Below the pieces are notes generated by a model, which saw only the letters and a program-made list of their open reading frames with translations, ran no database searches and was not told the origin of the DNA. From a virus: a DNA stretch of 64,000 bases. The stretch lies in IMG/VR virus record IMGVR_UViG_3300007609_001138, positions 1 through 64,000 of that record. The stretch is one strand, 5' to 3'. This document shows, piece by piece, positions 23,952 to 33,080 of the stretch; positions within the stretch are counted from its first letter, which is position 1; each line of letters opens with the position of its first letter. The position numbers and the translations under genes are program-made.

Positions 23952-24289
23952 CTCTCCATATAATGCTGTATATATTGTACCTTGCCGGGCACATCTGTCC
24001 ATGATTTGTGATCTGACAACGGGTCTATTTTTTGAGTAATATTGTTATCTGCCCATTTTGCTGATAGCTCTGCATTTATTTTAAACCAGTCAATTCCGTC
24101 ATCGGGTACTTCGTCTTCTGCAACAATGGCATCCACAGGACACTCTGGAATACAAACTGCACAGTCAATGCACTCATCAGGGTTGATTACAAGAAAGTCA
24201 GGACCTTCGTAAAAACAGTCCACTGGGCATACATCAACACAGTCTGTGTGTTTGCATTTAATACAATTGTCAGTTACTAAGTGTGTCAT
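23948..24289 (-). CDS. fdxA: FdxA-type 7Fe ferredoxin
   Basis: The 113-residue protein matches bacterial 7Fe ferredoxins carrying one [3Fe-4S] and one [4Fe-4S] cluster. By comparison with Azotobacter ferredoxin I, C9, C17 and C50 would hold the 3Fe cluster and C21, C40, C43 and C46 the 4Fe cluster. The region [20 protein letters not shown] is nearly standard for FdxA. An AGGAG ribosome site precedes the start. It is next to the ferredoxin-NADP reductase and downstream of the radical SAM cluster, so its probable job is to pass electrons to those enzymes. Confidence 0.95.
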   Translation of the reverse strand: MTHLVTDNCIKCKHTDCVDVCPVDCFYEGPDFLVINPDECIDCAVCIPECPVDAIVAEDEVPDDGIDWFKINAELSAKWADNNITQKIDPLSDHKSWTDVPGKVQYIQHYMES

Positions 24290-24296
24290 AAGTCTC

Positions 24297-25004
24297 CTAG
24301 GTTACAAATGCACGTTCAAGTACAAACGTGCCTGGATTTTTCTTATTGCCTTCAGTGTATCCATTGGATACTAAAAGATTTTTCATGTCTTGGTTGAATG
24401 CCATACTGCCGCATAACATCACTCTATCTGTTTCTGGGTTACTATTAGTCATTATAGCGCCAGATTCAATATGTTTTTGTATACGTCCTGTGTTAACAAA
24501 TTCTTCCTGAGTTACTGTCGGGAAATAATCTATGTCAAGATCTTGCAAAAACTCGTGATAACTTAATAATTCAGCAGGTGTTCTCACAGTCCAGGTTACA
24601 TGTACTCGTTTGTAAATATTGAAGATTTCTCCGTCTCGTAACAAACTGATAAAAGGTGCAATGCCAGTTCCAGTTGCCATTAGCCAAAGATCGTGTCCTG
24701 GTTGCACAAATTGTGTTGTTAAACTTCCTGTTGGTCGATCGCCTACTTCTATAGTATCACCAGGTTGTACATGTTGTAGTCTACTTGTTAACGGACCATC
24801 GGGTACCTTAATACTGTAAAATTCCAGAAACGGATCTCCTGGTGCACTGGTAATACTGTAAGCTCTCATGAGATCATTATCTCCCATTCCTATCATTGTA
24901 AACTCACCAGCACGAAAAGTAAAGTCATTTGGCTTTTCTGTTCGGATCCTAAACAGTCGATCTGTGTAGTGTTCTACTTCTGTTATTTTTAATATTTCTG
25001 ACAT
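24297..25004 (-). CDS. fpr: Ferredoxin/flavodoxin-NADP reductase (Fpr-like)
   Basis: This 235-residue flavoenzyme transfers electrons from NADPH to ferredoxin or flavodoxin. The FAD-binding motif is RAYSIT (47-52), the NADP-binding motif GTGIAPF (112-118), and the GPLTSRL block fits the Fpr subclass. It is slightly shorter than typical bacterial Fpr (about 250). An AGAGG ribosome site is present, and the gene overlaps the SGNH gene by 16 bases. With the ferredoxin it makes a complete two-protein reducing system. Confidence 0.93.
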   Translation of the reverse strand: MSEILKITEVEHYTDRLFRIRTEKPNDFTFRAGEFTMIGMGDNDLMRAYSITSAPGDPFLEFYSIKVPDGPLTSRLQHVQPGDTIEVGDRPTGSLTTQFVQPGHDLWLMATGTGIAPFISLLRDGEIFNIYKRVHVTWTVRTPAELLSYHEFLQDLDIDYFPTVTQEEFVNTGRIQKHIESGAIMTNSNPETDRVMLCGSMAFNQDMKNLLVSNGYTEGNKKNPGTFVLERAFVT

Positions 25005-25705
25005 AACAACCTCTGTTTGACTTCCTCAGCATAATCCTGCTGATATTGCCCGGGGCAGTGATACGTAGGAAGTTTTAATTGATCATGATTTTTAAAATTT
25101 TCTATCCAAATCTTTTGAAGATTTGTTTCTGTTTCTAATGAATAATATTTTTCAAAAAACAGTTTATCAACATCATCGCCGTAGGTTTTAAAAAATTTTT
25201 TACTCTCGGTACGATAAAACATTCTATATACAGCATCGTTGGTCGGTATCTGCAATACAGTTCTACTCCATGCTATTGCTTTGGAATTTTCACATGCTAT
25301 TTCTAATGCCTTTGCAGCTACTGACATAGCTGCAAAGTCTTGCGCAGGAGTATGTGCTAATTTGTTGTAATATTCTATGCAATCTTTATGTTCTTGAGTC
25401 TGATATTCTTTGTTACAGCTTGTAAACCATCTGTAGGTGAGTTTTTTATAAAACGGATCTTGTCCTGGTGCAAAACTAAAATCTGTTCTATAACAATCAG
25501 TAAACCCTAAAAAAATATAATCAGGATTAATTTTTAATCCTTCAAGCAGTTGACTGAGTATTCCAGTATTACTTGCGCCAGGTATTGCATAATTAGTTAC
25601 TTCAAAATCACTGTTTAACAATTCACTCCAATGAGTGTTGCGATATTTTGGTGTTTGATCTTCGGCATGAAAGCTGTCACCTACTACTAGCAGTCTAGGT
25701 TTCAT
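24989..25705 (-). CDS. SGNH/GDSL-hydrolase-like protein
   Basis: Block I is LLVVGDSFHAED with the catalytic Ser in GDSF; the NYAIPGASNTGI block supplies the oxyanion Gly and Asn; and PTYHCPG near the C-terminus holds a candidate catalytic His. Such enzymes act as esterases or acyltransferases on sugars. The ATG at 25705 is preferred to an upstream GTG because it makes a 4-base ATGA overlap with the carbamoyltransferase gene, the commonest junction in this island. Confidence 0.75.
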   Translation of the reverse strand: MKPRLLVVGDSFHAEDQTPKYRNTHWSELLNSDFEVTNYAIPGASNTGILSQLLEGLKINPDYIFLGFTDCYRTDFSFAPGQDPFYKKLTYRWFTSCNKEYQTQEHKDCIEYYNKLAHTPAQDFAAMSVAAKALEIACENSKAIAWSRTVLQIPTNDAVYRMFYRTESKKFFKTYGDDVDKLFFEKYYSLETETNLQKIWIENFKNHDQLKLPTYHCPGQYQQDYAEEVKQRLLCQKY

Positions 25706-27210
25706 GGTGTACACACTCGTGTGTTATATAATTTCTCGAATCTTTGTGCATCTTCAACCGTATCAACCATCGGTTCGCCACGGATATTCAAGCTGGTGTT
25801 AAGCAACATAGGACAGTCTGTTAACACGTACCATTTCTCTAAAAGCTTTCTTATACCACTGGCGCTGTCCTTGGGTACAGTTTGTACTCTGCTGGTGCCG
25901 TCTACATGCACAATAGCAGGATACAATTCAGGATGTTTACAATAGGCAGTAACCTGCATGTAAGGACTGCTGGAAAATCCTTTGGGCATTGCAAAGTATT
26001 GATCTGCATATTCTTCCAAGATCACAGGTGCAAATGGACGAAACTTTTGACGTTTCTTAATAGTGTTTACTAGATCTTTGATATCGTCGCCTCTAGGATC
26101 TGCTAGTAGACTTCTGTTGCCTAAAGCTCTAGGACCAAATTCAGCACCTCCGGCAGCTACACCTACAATGCGATTTGTTAGCAATTCGTCAAGTAGTTCG
26201 TTAACTGGGTATTCACCTTCGATGCATGTACCGATGTAAGGGTGTTGCCAATTCACACGCTTACCGTAGCGCAATGCTGCACAGCCAAGTCCGCTGCCGG
26301 CATCACCAGGATTGGGCATGATCCATACATTGTCAAAGTTGAATCCAACATTGCGATTTGCAACACAATTAAGTGCTACGCCTCCCATGTACACTAGATT
26401 CTTGCTTTTTCCCAGTTCAGCAGCTATACACATAACATCTTGAATTAATTCTTCGGTAATGGTTTGAGCTGCAAATGCTATTTCTTCGTTGCTGTAGTCT
26501 TCCCAGTGACTGGCATCTATGCCTGTGTGAAAATTTTCTCGAAACTGTAGTTTGTTGTCTTCATAGAAATAACGCTGTTTCATCTGTGATTCAAGCATGT
26601 TGTTGCTCATAAGCGACTTGGCTTTTTCGTGTCCAAACGCTGCCATGCCCATGGTAATATATTCTTCGTCCATTGGACGTAGACCTACACGTTGCGTAAT
26701 AGCACTGTAAAACAATCCAATACTGTGAGGATATCTTTGCCCCCAGAGTTTTTTATAACGTGCTCGTCCGTTGCGATCATAGTATGCATGATATATGCTG
26801 ATGGTGTCAAGTTCGCCAATGGCATCAATAACAACCACTGTGGCATCGTCATAAGGAGAAGTTTGAAATCCTGCGGCTGCATGACTGAGGTGATGCGGAT
26901 AACAGCTGGTGGTTAAATTGCTGTTCCAGTGATCTCCGAGCATGAATTTTAATGTGCCGTTTAGGCTCCATTCAGACCGGGTTGGTTGTCCACTGATCCA
27001 TTGTTGCATATTGTGCATCCATGGACGTTCGTAGTATGCAACATGTTCAATTGGATATTCAAAACAACGATCCATTATGGATTTACAGAGATGCCGGTCG
27101 TGTTTATTCTTGCTGAATCTTTCACTGTGTGTTGCAAATTGGATATTGCCATCACGATCAAGCACACACACACCTGCATCATGGAATCCTGCACTAATTC
27201 CTAGTATCAT
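25702..27210 (-). CDS. NodU/CmcH-family carbamoyltransferase
   Basis: These enzymes make carbamoyl-adenylate from carbamoyl phosphate and ATP and pass the carbamoyl group to a hydroxyl of a sugar or antibiotic (NodU, CmcH, TobZ). The ASKHA-type N-terminus is MILGISAGFHDAGVCVL; HHLSHA (about residue 105) matches the metal-binding His motif; and the C-terminal YrdC-like part holds GAEFGPRALGNRSLLADPRG. Length (502) is slightly below the usual 540-600 but no key block is missing. It is translationally coupled to the SGNH gene. Acceptor unknown. Confidence 0.93.
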   Translation of the reverse strand: MILGISAGFHDAGVCVLDRDGNIQFATHSERFSKNKHDRHLCKSIMDRCFEYPIEHVAYYERPWMHNMQQWISGQPTRSEWSLNGTLKFMLGDHWNSNLTTSCYPHHLSHAAAGFQTSPYDDATVVVIDAIGELDTISIYHAYYDRNGRARYKKLWGQRYPHSIGLFYSAITQRVGLRPMDEEYITMGMAAFGHEKAKSLMSNNMLESQMKQRYFYEDNKLQFRENFHTGIDASHWEDYSNEEIAFAAQTITEELIQDVMCIAAELGKSKNLVYMGGVALNCVANRNVGFNFDNVWIMPNPGDAGSGLGCAALRYGKRVNWQHPYIGTCIEGEYPVNELLDELLTNRIVGVAAGGAEFGPRALGNRSLLADPRGDDIKDLVNTIKKRQKFRPFAPVILEEYADQYFAMPKGFSSSPYMQVTAYCKHPELYPAIVHVDGTSRVQTVPKDSASGIRKLLEKWYVLTDCPMLLNTSLNIRGEPMVDTVEDAQRFEKLYNTRVCTP

Positions 27211-27218
27211 GTACGGCC

Positions 27219-27347
27219 TTACTTGTAGATGAAAGGATCTCTTTTACGAAGTTCCTTGAGTTTTCGCTTATATTGAATATGCAGTTTGATTCTGCGATAT
27301 GTGTCAAGCACCCAGCGAAATGTAATAATATATTTTAACGTGTTCAT
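27219..27347 (-). CDS. Small basic protein ending in DPFIYK (42 aa)
   Basis: This short gene fills the space between 27210 and 27372. A strong AAGGGGA ribosome site precedes the ATG at 27347. The protein is a basic amphipathic helix (TYRRIKLHIQYKRKLKELRK) ending in RDPFIYK; from memory, small proteins with this ending are common in marine T4-like phages. Function unknown. Confidence 0.75.
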   Translation of the reverse strand: MNTLKYIITFRWVLDTYRRIKLHIQYKRKLKELRKRDPFIYK

Positions 27348-27371
27348 GGTTTTCCCCTTGCACTGTAATTA

Positions 27372-28466
27372 TCAATGATCGGCCAGTGCCCGAATTTGTT
27401 GAGCCATGTAGTCTTGATCACTCCAGTGATACGAATACTCTGCATGTTGATCATTGGTACTAACACTGTGTACATCTAAATAATCGTTAAGCAGTGCCCA
27501 AATGGTTTCAAAATTATCTGTGCCAAAGCTAGCATGCAAGTCTACTTGCCCTATCTGCGGATGCCCAATTGTGAGACTTTTGTCCTCAGGATCAAATCCG
27601 TTTGCTATTAGCCAACTTCTAAAATCTGCCATTTCACGTTGAAAAAATTCATAGTTGCCAGGATTGTTTGCCCATTCGATATCAAAGTCTCCGGCAGCTT
27701 CGGTTTGACTGTTCAACGATGTAGTAACCAACTCGTCAATTCTGCTGTCTCGTCCTTCGTCGTGAAATACTTCCCAGTGATGTTTACCTACAGCTTTGTT
27801 AACTCCTACAAATACACCGCCCAATGGTCTGGCCAGTGTTTCTACTCCAAACAGTTCATAGTCACTTTCGTCTAATGTAAATCTCGGAGCATTGAGCCAG
27901 CACATCAATTGACTAGGTCTACGCCACTCAGGTGCATGTAGTTTTTTACGCATGCTTAGTACAAGACTTTCGTATTCATGGCACAGCAAATTCAGCTGAC
28001 GTATGTGCCAGCGAGTCATGTCGTTTGCCTGTTTGTAATAAGGGCTGATATCTGCACTGGTTCCTTGTAGATCTTCAAAGTATCTATGCAACCAATTCAT
28101 TTTTTCCTGAACCAGTTTGTGCCCGGGTAAATCCTCACCTACTGGTCCAGTGGTTATTGTGTTTTCAACTGTGAAGTGGTCATGAATAGCATAGTCCAAG
28201 TTGCTAGCGTTGATTGCTGCAATGCTGCGATTGATTTGATCGCAGATGTATTCTGCACTGCGTTCACCGTCAGGAAAGCCAAAAAAGCAATAGTTCTTTT
28301 CTAGATGTAGATCTCTGCTTAGTATTGTGTTTAGTGCGTCAAGCCATTTTCTCGACAGGCCGTTGTCGTATACATCAATGTGCACCGGCAACAGTGATCC
28401 TGATGTACGATTCTTTAGCTCGATTGAAATTTTATCCAATAATTGGAATTGATTGCCACCAGTCAT
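27372..28466 (-). CDS. Hypothetical protein of the radical SAM island (364 aa)
   Basis: I do not recognise the family. A start at 28466 (MTGGNQFQLLDKI) is preferred; in-frame starts at 28508 (ATG) and 28517 (GTG) would overlap the upstream radical SAM gene by up to 86 bases, far more than other junctions here. The protein is soluble and mixed alpha/beta, with FQLLDKISIELKN, a central His/Glu-rich helical part (RQLNLLCHEYESL) and a FETIWALLNDYLDV block near the end. There is no Fe-S motif. Its position next to a radical SAM gene suggests a partner, carrier or substrate-binding role, which is inference only. Confidence 0.72.
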   Translation of the reverse strand: MTGGNQFQLLDKISIELKNRTSGSLLPVHIDVYDNGLSRKWLDALNTILSRDLHLEKNYCFFGFPDGERSAEYICDQINRSIAAINASNLDYAIHDHFTVENTITTGPVGEDLPGHKLVQEKMNWLHRYFEDLQGTSADISPYYKQANDMTRWHIRQLNLLCHEYESLVLSMRKKLHAPEWRRPSQLMCWLNAPRFTLDESDYELFGVETLARPLGGVFVGVNKAVGKHHWEVFHDEGRDSRIDELVTTSLNSQTEAAGDFDIEWANNPGNYEFFQREMADFRSWLIANGFDPEDKSLTIGHPQIGQVDLHASFGTDNFETIWALLNDYLDVHSVSTNDQHAEYSYHWSDQDYMAQQIRALADH

Positions 28467-29748
28467 AAATGTCTCTGTTGTGTTCCTGTAAAATATCGCC
28501 GTATCCATAGTTATCACTGCGGATACTCTCTAGTCGTAATACTCGCTTTTTACCTGCGACCAATCCTGACTGCCAGTCATCTGGCCATTGTTCTTGAAAG
28601 GTTGGCCTGTTTTTTAGCTGTAATAGTACGTCTTTTAGTGCGCCATTGGGTACGCTCTGTGATAAGCTGTCAACTTGTTTATCTAACAATTCTCGAGGCA
28701 ATGCCAATGGACTTAGCACAATATCCGGAGAGAATCCAAATACAACTTTTGCTAGTATATCCACACCCAGATCGTCGGCTAGCTGTTGCATAGGCTCTAC
28801 TTCAAACAGCCCCGGCAGTGTGAGTGTGAAGTCTAATCGCATTTGTCTGCGATTTTTCTGTAGGTCTACACCTTGTTTAAAGTTATCTAAAAACTGTTGA
28901 TAATTCAAGCCAGTGCGTATGTATTCGCCGATTTTACCAGTGCCATCTATGCTAGCACATATCTGCCAGTCTCGTATGTTACTGATAATGTCTTGATATA
29001 GATGCGCACCTTTGTACTCAATTCTACTGAGATTTGTATTGTACCGAGCATAAAGTCCAGGACCGTCTCCCAATTCTACGATCCTGGACATATACCTCCA
29101 ATGTTGCTCATACATTAGAGGTTCTCCGCCTACCCAATAAACTTCTTGCACCCTGTGTTCTTCAACAGCTTGAGCAAATTCAGCTTCAATCTGAGTGTCT
29201 TGAAATTTGGATATTTCTGCACGGACTTCGGGACGCATCCAATTGTTTTTAGGATTGTCCCAATCGATCATGTTGTGTTTTCGTTGTTCAGTTTCCCAGG
29301 CTGAACTCAACATGTCCCCGCAGGTTCTGCATTTAAAGTTGCAGAGATTACTGAAACGATAGTCCCAGCTAACAGGTTGCATACTGGTATGTCCTGATTC
29401 GTCTGTGTTTTCCCATATATCGTCGTAGTGATGCTTAAACAGATGCCAGAAATAATCTCTATATACATCAGTGTTTAATAGTTTGTCATTGCACACTTCG
29501 CACTCGCTGAGGGTTTCGCCTGACATCATTCTACGGCGCACACTTTTCATGTGCTCGCTGTTCCAGTGTTCTTCTAGAGTGCTTGGTTGGTATTCGCCAG
29601 TGCCTGCGTCTGTGTCAATGTACTGTTTGAAATTCTGCGCAGGTTCTCTGCTGGCACAACACATTCTGCGCTCTGTTTGTGGACTGAGATAGGTGTGTGT
29701 CCACGGAGCCATACACAGACTGTGCGGTTTTTCTTTAGGTTTTGTCAT
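28432..29748 (-). CDS. Twitch-type radical SAM protein (438 aa)
   Basis: The radical SAM cluster motif is C136-x3-C140-x2-C143 (CNFKCRTC) and the SAM-binding block YWVGGEPLM lies near 208. Before the core, C12, C30-C31 and C83-x2-C86 have the spacing of a twitch/SPASM half-domain that would bind an auxiliary [4Fe-4S] cluster. Such enzymes often modify peptides or sugars. It overlaps the cytidylyltransferase gene by 14 bases. The N-terminal PW-x-H-T-Y-x-SP block is shared with the proteins at 30154 and 31374, placing the three in one subfamily. Substrate unknown. Confidence 0.88.
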   Translation of the reverse strand: MTKPKEKPHSLCMAPWTHTYLSPQTERRMCCASREPAQNFKQYIDTDAGTGEYQPSTLEEHWNSEHMKSVRRRMMSGETLSECEVCNDKLLNTDVYRDYFWHLFKHHYDDIWENTDESGHTSMQPVSWDYRFSNLCNFKCRTCGDMLSSAWETEQRKHNMIDWDNPKNNWMRPEVRAEISKFQDTQIEAEFAQAVEEHRVQEVYWVGGEPLMYEQHWRYMSRIVELGDGPGLYARYNTNLSRIEYKGAHLYQDIISNIRDWQICASIDGTGKIGEYIRTGLNYQQFLDNFKQGVDLQKNRRQMRLDFTLTLPGLFEVEPMQQLADDLGVDILAKVVFGFSPDIVLSPLALPRELLDKQVDSLSQSVPNGALKDVLLQLKNRPTFQEQWPDDWQSGLVAGKKRVLRLESIRSDNYGYGDILQEHNRDIYDWWQSIPIIG

Positions 29749-30157
29749 TGTGTAAAGAGGCTACTCTGCGTCTTAGATCGCTGCTGCTGAACCGATGTTC
29801 TCTTTTATTGAAGTATAACTGAATACCACGCTTTTTGCAAATATCTTTGCCAGTGAAGTCATGCTCTCTGTATTCTTCTCCAAGTATGCGCACATCTATG
29901 TGCATCATTTCTAAGATGTCTTCTAAATCTCTTTCATTTTCGTACACAACAATTTCATCTACATAGCGCACAGCCTGTAGCTGTGTATATCTTTCTACCA
30001 GTGTTTGCACAGGAGAGTTTTTGTTAGCACGGTCGCGGCTTGGATCCACTTGAAGTCCTACCATTAAGTAATCGCACTGTTCCTTTGCTTCGCGCAGCAT
30101 TGCTACATGTCCTGCATGTAACAGGTCAAATGTACTACAGGTAAATCCTACTTTCAT
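29735..30157 (-). CDS. TagD-like cytidylyltransferase
   Basis: This 140-residue protein belongs to the small nucleotidyltransferases that activate phospho-alcohols with CTP, such as glycerol-3-phosphate (TagD), or sugars. The HxGH motif is H14-A-G-H17, the KMSKS-like end is RFSSSDLRR, and the RVDPSRDRANKNSP-like loop matches the family. It would supply a CDP-activated building block for the island's transferases. It sits between two radical SAM genes with a 4-base overlap upstream. Confidence 0.88.
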   Translation of the reverse strand: MKVGFTCSTFDLLHAGHVAMLREAKEQCDYLMVGLQVDPSRDRANKNSPVQTLVERYTQLQAVRYVDEIVVYENERDLEDILEMMHIDVRILGEEYREHDFTGKDICKKRGIQLYFNKREHRFSSSDLRRRVASLHNDKT

Positions 30158-31377
30158 TGCACACCCTCATACTCAATCCATTCTGCTAATTCACTGTGAT
30201 GATCTCTAAGGTCTTGACTGCGCTTGAAATCCAAGTCTCTTACCTTCATGCGTAGTATTTGTCCGTCGTGACTTGGGCCGCCGTTCATAAAATCAATTAT
30301 ACGCTCGAACTCTTGTTTATGCTTGGGTCCAACATCGGCACTGCGAAGTCGCTGTTCGATTTCATGTTTTGCACGACTAGGTAATGTGCTAATACTGAAA
30401 TAATAAGCTTCGTGCATCATGTTCCAGTATACAAAATCAAACTCCTGCTGGTCAATCCAATTAGCCAGTGTTTCTAGATATGTAACATTGAACACATTTA
30501 CTGTGCTACATACCTGAAGTTGTATTATATCAGGGTAACGTTGTTTAAGCTCCCGGAAACGAGAGATATTCTCGTTTACTAGATTCCACTCAGCATTACT
30601 GCGTTGATACTCAAAGCGATCTTCTACATCATCTATGCTGAATGCAATCTCAACAGTCTTAAAGTGCTTCCAAAGATCTTCGCCGGATTCTGGATAAATT
30701 GTACCGTTTGTGTTGTAGTGAATTTCTACATTGTTTGCGATGCCTTTGTCAACCAAGCTTTGCAAGATGCCAAAGTGTTCTTGAATCATAAACGGTTCGC
30801 CGCCTGTGAATTCAATATAGCGTATATCATCGCTTACATTATCAAATTGATCCCAGAACGTTTCAGTTTCTTTTGGCCAGGCACCTTTTTTCAACATCTC
30901 ATAGTGATAGCTGTCTTTTTTATCGCCTTCTTCTCTTCTATGAAATTGCAATTCCTCGGCAGCAAACTGTGAACTAGACCATGAACCACAAATTCTGCAC
31001 TTGAGATTACAGATGTTGCCAAGTTTGAGATCAAGAAACATCAAAGGTTTAGCATCCACAGTCCATTCCTGTTCCGGTAGCACATGTTTCAAGCGATCCA
31101 AAGTGTGCATGCGTTTACTGGTACGGCCTGCACGTTCTTCCTTCCAGCATTTCCTACATGTGCGAGGTTGCTTGCCATCTAGAAACTGTTGTCTTAAATC
31201 CTGCATGTAATCGCTGCGTTGTATTTCACCCAAGTCGCTGGCAATAAGTTCAAATTTTTCACCGTTGTTGTCTTTGATTTCGTCTTCGGCAAGACAACAA
31301 GGTCGAACTGTACCAATGGGACTGGTTTCTAAACTAATCCATGGTAATACACAAAACTGTTCGTGTGGTAAATTCAT
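30154..31377 (-). CDS. Twitch-type radical SAM protein (407 aa)
   Basis: N-terminal auxiliary cysteines C9, C27-C28 and C74-x2-C77 precede the radical SAM motif C123-x3-C127-x2-C130 (CNLKCRIC). The SAM-binding block EFTGGEPFM follows near 192, and EIAFSIDDVEDRFEY is the usual beta-strand 5-6 region. The PWISLETSPIG segment links it with the proteins at 28432 and 31374. It overlaps its upstream neighbour by 4 bases. Substrate unknown. Confidence 0.9.
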   Translation of the reverse strand: MNLPHEQFCVLPWISLETSPIGTVRPCCLAEDEIKDNNGEKFELIASDLGEIQRSDYMQDLRQQFLDGKQPRTCRKCWKEERAGRTSKRMHTLDRLKHVLPEQEWTVDAKPLMFLDLKLGNICNLKCRICGSWSSSQFAAEELQFHRREEGDKKDSYHYEMLKKGAWPKETETFWDQFDNVSDDIRYIEFTGGEPFMIQEHFGILQSLVDKGIANNVEIHYNTNGTIYPESGEDLWKHFKTVEIAFSIDDVEDRFEYQRSNAEWNLVNENISRFRELKQRYPDIIQLQVCSTVNVFNVTYLETLANWIDQQEFDFVYWNMMHEAYYFSISTLPSRAKHEIEQRLRSADVGPKHKQEFERIIDFMNGGPSHDGQILRMKVRDLDFKRSQDLRDHHSELAEWIEYEGVQ

Positions 31378-33080
31378 CGTAGTGCCTCTAATTCTGGAAT
31401 TTGTTCTAGTATGTTTTCGTTTCTTATTTGATCAAGCTGATCGGTCTTGGACCAAAACTCATCTATTAGTGCTGTGTTGTCTGTGCTGTTCATAAACCGT
31501 ATTGCACTTTCGAAGCCTTGGGTAGCACGTTGTAGATCATCCTGCGGACGCAACCATTCCAGGTGTTGTTCCCATTTGTGTTGTAGTTTTGCTTTGTACT
31601 CTGCAGGTGCAATGTCAATCCTGTAATGCCTTGGATCTTGTAGTATGTTAACATTGAGATCCTGTGCACGTAACAAACCTTTGTTGACCCAGTCTTGGTG
31701 GAAATCAGTAATATGCCATGCATTCATTATACTCAGTGTAGGACTAATATAAAAGTCCACGTCAGGACAGATTTCCAGCATCTGCTGTCTGTTGCGTTCC
31801 ACGTTTGCCCAGGTAGTGCCTTTGCGAATATACTCTGCGTGATTACCCATTGCATCGAGACTGGCACCGACAGCTACACTGTCAAACTTTTTCCAGTAGT
31901 CAAACACCAGTCTATCCTTGAGTTTGACTTCAGTAAAGTTGCTGTTGTAGATTAAACGTACATCAAATCTGCCGCGACGTTCAAGTTCTTCTAAAATGTT
32001 GTAGTGTTCTATCATCAACAGAGGCTCACCGCCAGCAAAATAAATTTGCTCTACGTCGTCGATGTGCTCGACCAACTGTTCCCACATATCAGTTTCGTGT
32101 CTGCCAGCATAGATAAGCACACTGTTTTGTTTTTTCCAATCGTCACCTGCTAGCTTGGCTTGATCTTGATACCAACTACTAGAGAATATATGTCCGCAAC
32201 TTCGACAGCTTAGATTACAGAGATTACTAAAACGTATGTCCCAGTAGGTCATTGAAAATTGGTCTACACTACCGTCTTGTTTGGTATCTTTGATGCGTTT
32301 AATATGGTGACCATGGTGCTTGTTTGCGCTTTGTCTTCCTGAGAAAAATCCTGCATCTTCTTGCTCATAGCATCGAGTGCACCAAGAGTTTTCTTTTTCA
32401 GATAACATGTCTCTGCGAAGTTCGCGCATGCGCTCGCTGTTGTTTATATTCTCTAGTGTGTCCTGCTTGGCATTACCTGCAGGGCCTTCACGCATTTCAG
32501 CATGACAGCATGGGTACACATCACCAGTGGGATATGCATGTAAATGAATCCATGGATATATACAAAAGCGTTTACTGCCAGTGAGATAAAACTGTTCACT
32601 GTCAGTTACGTCATTGAGATTAATTTTAATTGGATTTAGACTACCGTAACGATATTCGTCTTTTTTACTAGTGGGTAATCTTTCTAATATTCTTCTATGA
32701 TGTAGATCTTGTTCAACGTAGACAAATTCAACTGACACAGGGTCATTGCTTAGATCTTTTAATCGACTTTGTTGTTCTTGCCAGTGTGAGCTATTAGTTA
32801 CTATTATAACAAAAAAATTGCTAATGTCAACATGGTTTAATGCCAGTTGCAGATTTTGCAACACCAGGCCCACAGTATCATCTTGTACATAACTGTCAGT
32901 GGTAGTTGTAAACACCAGGCGTTCTTGGTCACTGTAAGCATCCTTTCGTAGTCGTGCAAGCAATTCAACCAACTGTTGTTGCATGTCTTCGTAGTGCAAT
33001 TCAACATAATAATCAAGATCAACAGTGGACACAACTGTGTAGGTTTTTTCTATACTGTTTAAGGTATTTTCATATTTCAT
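31374..33080 (-). CDS. Twitch-type radical SAM protein with an extra N-terminal domain (568 aa)
   Basis: The ATG at 33080 is used because it forms an ATGA overlap with the upstream gene; an ATG at 33095 would add five residues. The first ~165 residues are an added alpha/beta domain (LVFTTTTDSYVQDD, NFFVIIVTN) that I do not recognise. Then come auxiliary cysteines C173, C191-C192 and C234-x2-C237, the radical SAM motif C288-x3-C292-x2-C295, and YFAGGEPLL. The added domain, absent from its paralogs, may bind a carrier or substrate. Confidence 0.88.
   Translation of the reverse strand: MKYENTLNSIEKTYTVVSTVDLDYYVELHYEDMQQQLVELLARLRKDAYSDQERLVFTTTTDSYVQDDTVGLVLQNLQLALNHVDISNFFVIIVTNSSHWQEQQSRLKDLSNDPVSVEFVYVEQDLHHRRILERLPTSKKDEYRYGSLNPIKINLNDVTDSEQFYLTGSKRFCIYPWIHLHAYPTGDVYPCCHAEMREGPAGNAKQDTLENINNSERMRELRRDMLSEKENSWCTRCYEQEDAGFFSGRQSANKHHGHHIKRIKDTKQDGSVDQFSMTYWDIRFSNLCNLSCRSCGHIFSSSWYQDQAKLAGDDWKKQNSVLIYAGRHETDMWEQLVEHIDDVEQIYFAGGEPLLMIEHYNILEELERRGRFDVRLIYNSNFTEVKLKDRLVFDYWKKFDSVAVGASLDAMGNHAEYIRKGTTWANVERNRQQMLEICPDVDFYISPTLSIMNAWHITDFHQDWVNKGLLRAQDLNVNILQDPRHYRIDIAPAEYKAKLQHKWEQHLEWLRPQDDLQRATQGFESAIRFMNSTDNTALIDEFWSKTDQLDQIRNENILEQIPELEALR

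Noticed and set aside
27372-28517. Longer start for the 364-residue island protein
   Set aside because: It would overlap the upstream radical SAM gene by 86 bases, whereas other same-strand junctions overlap by about 1-35 bases; the extra residues look like a by-product of the other frame.
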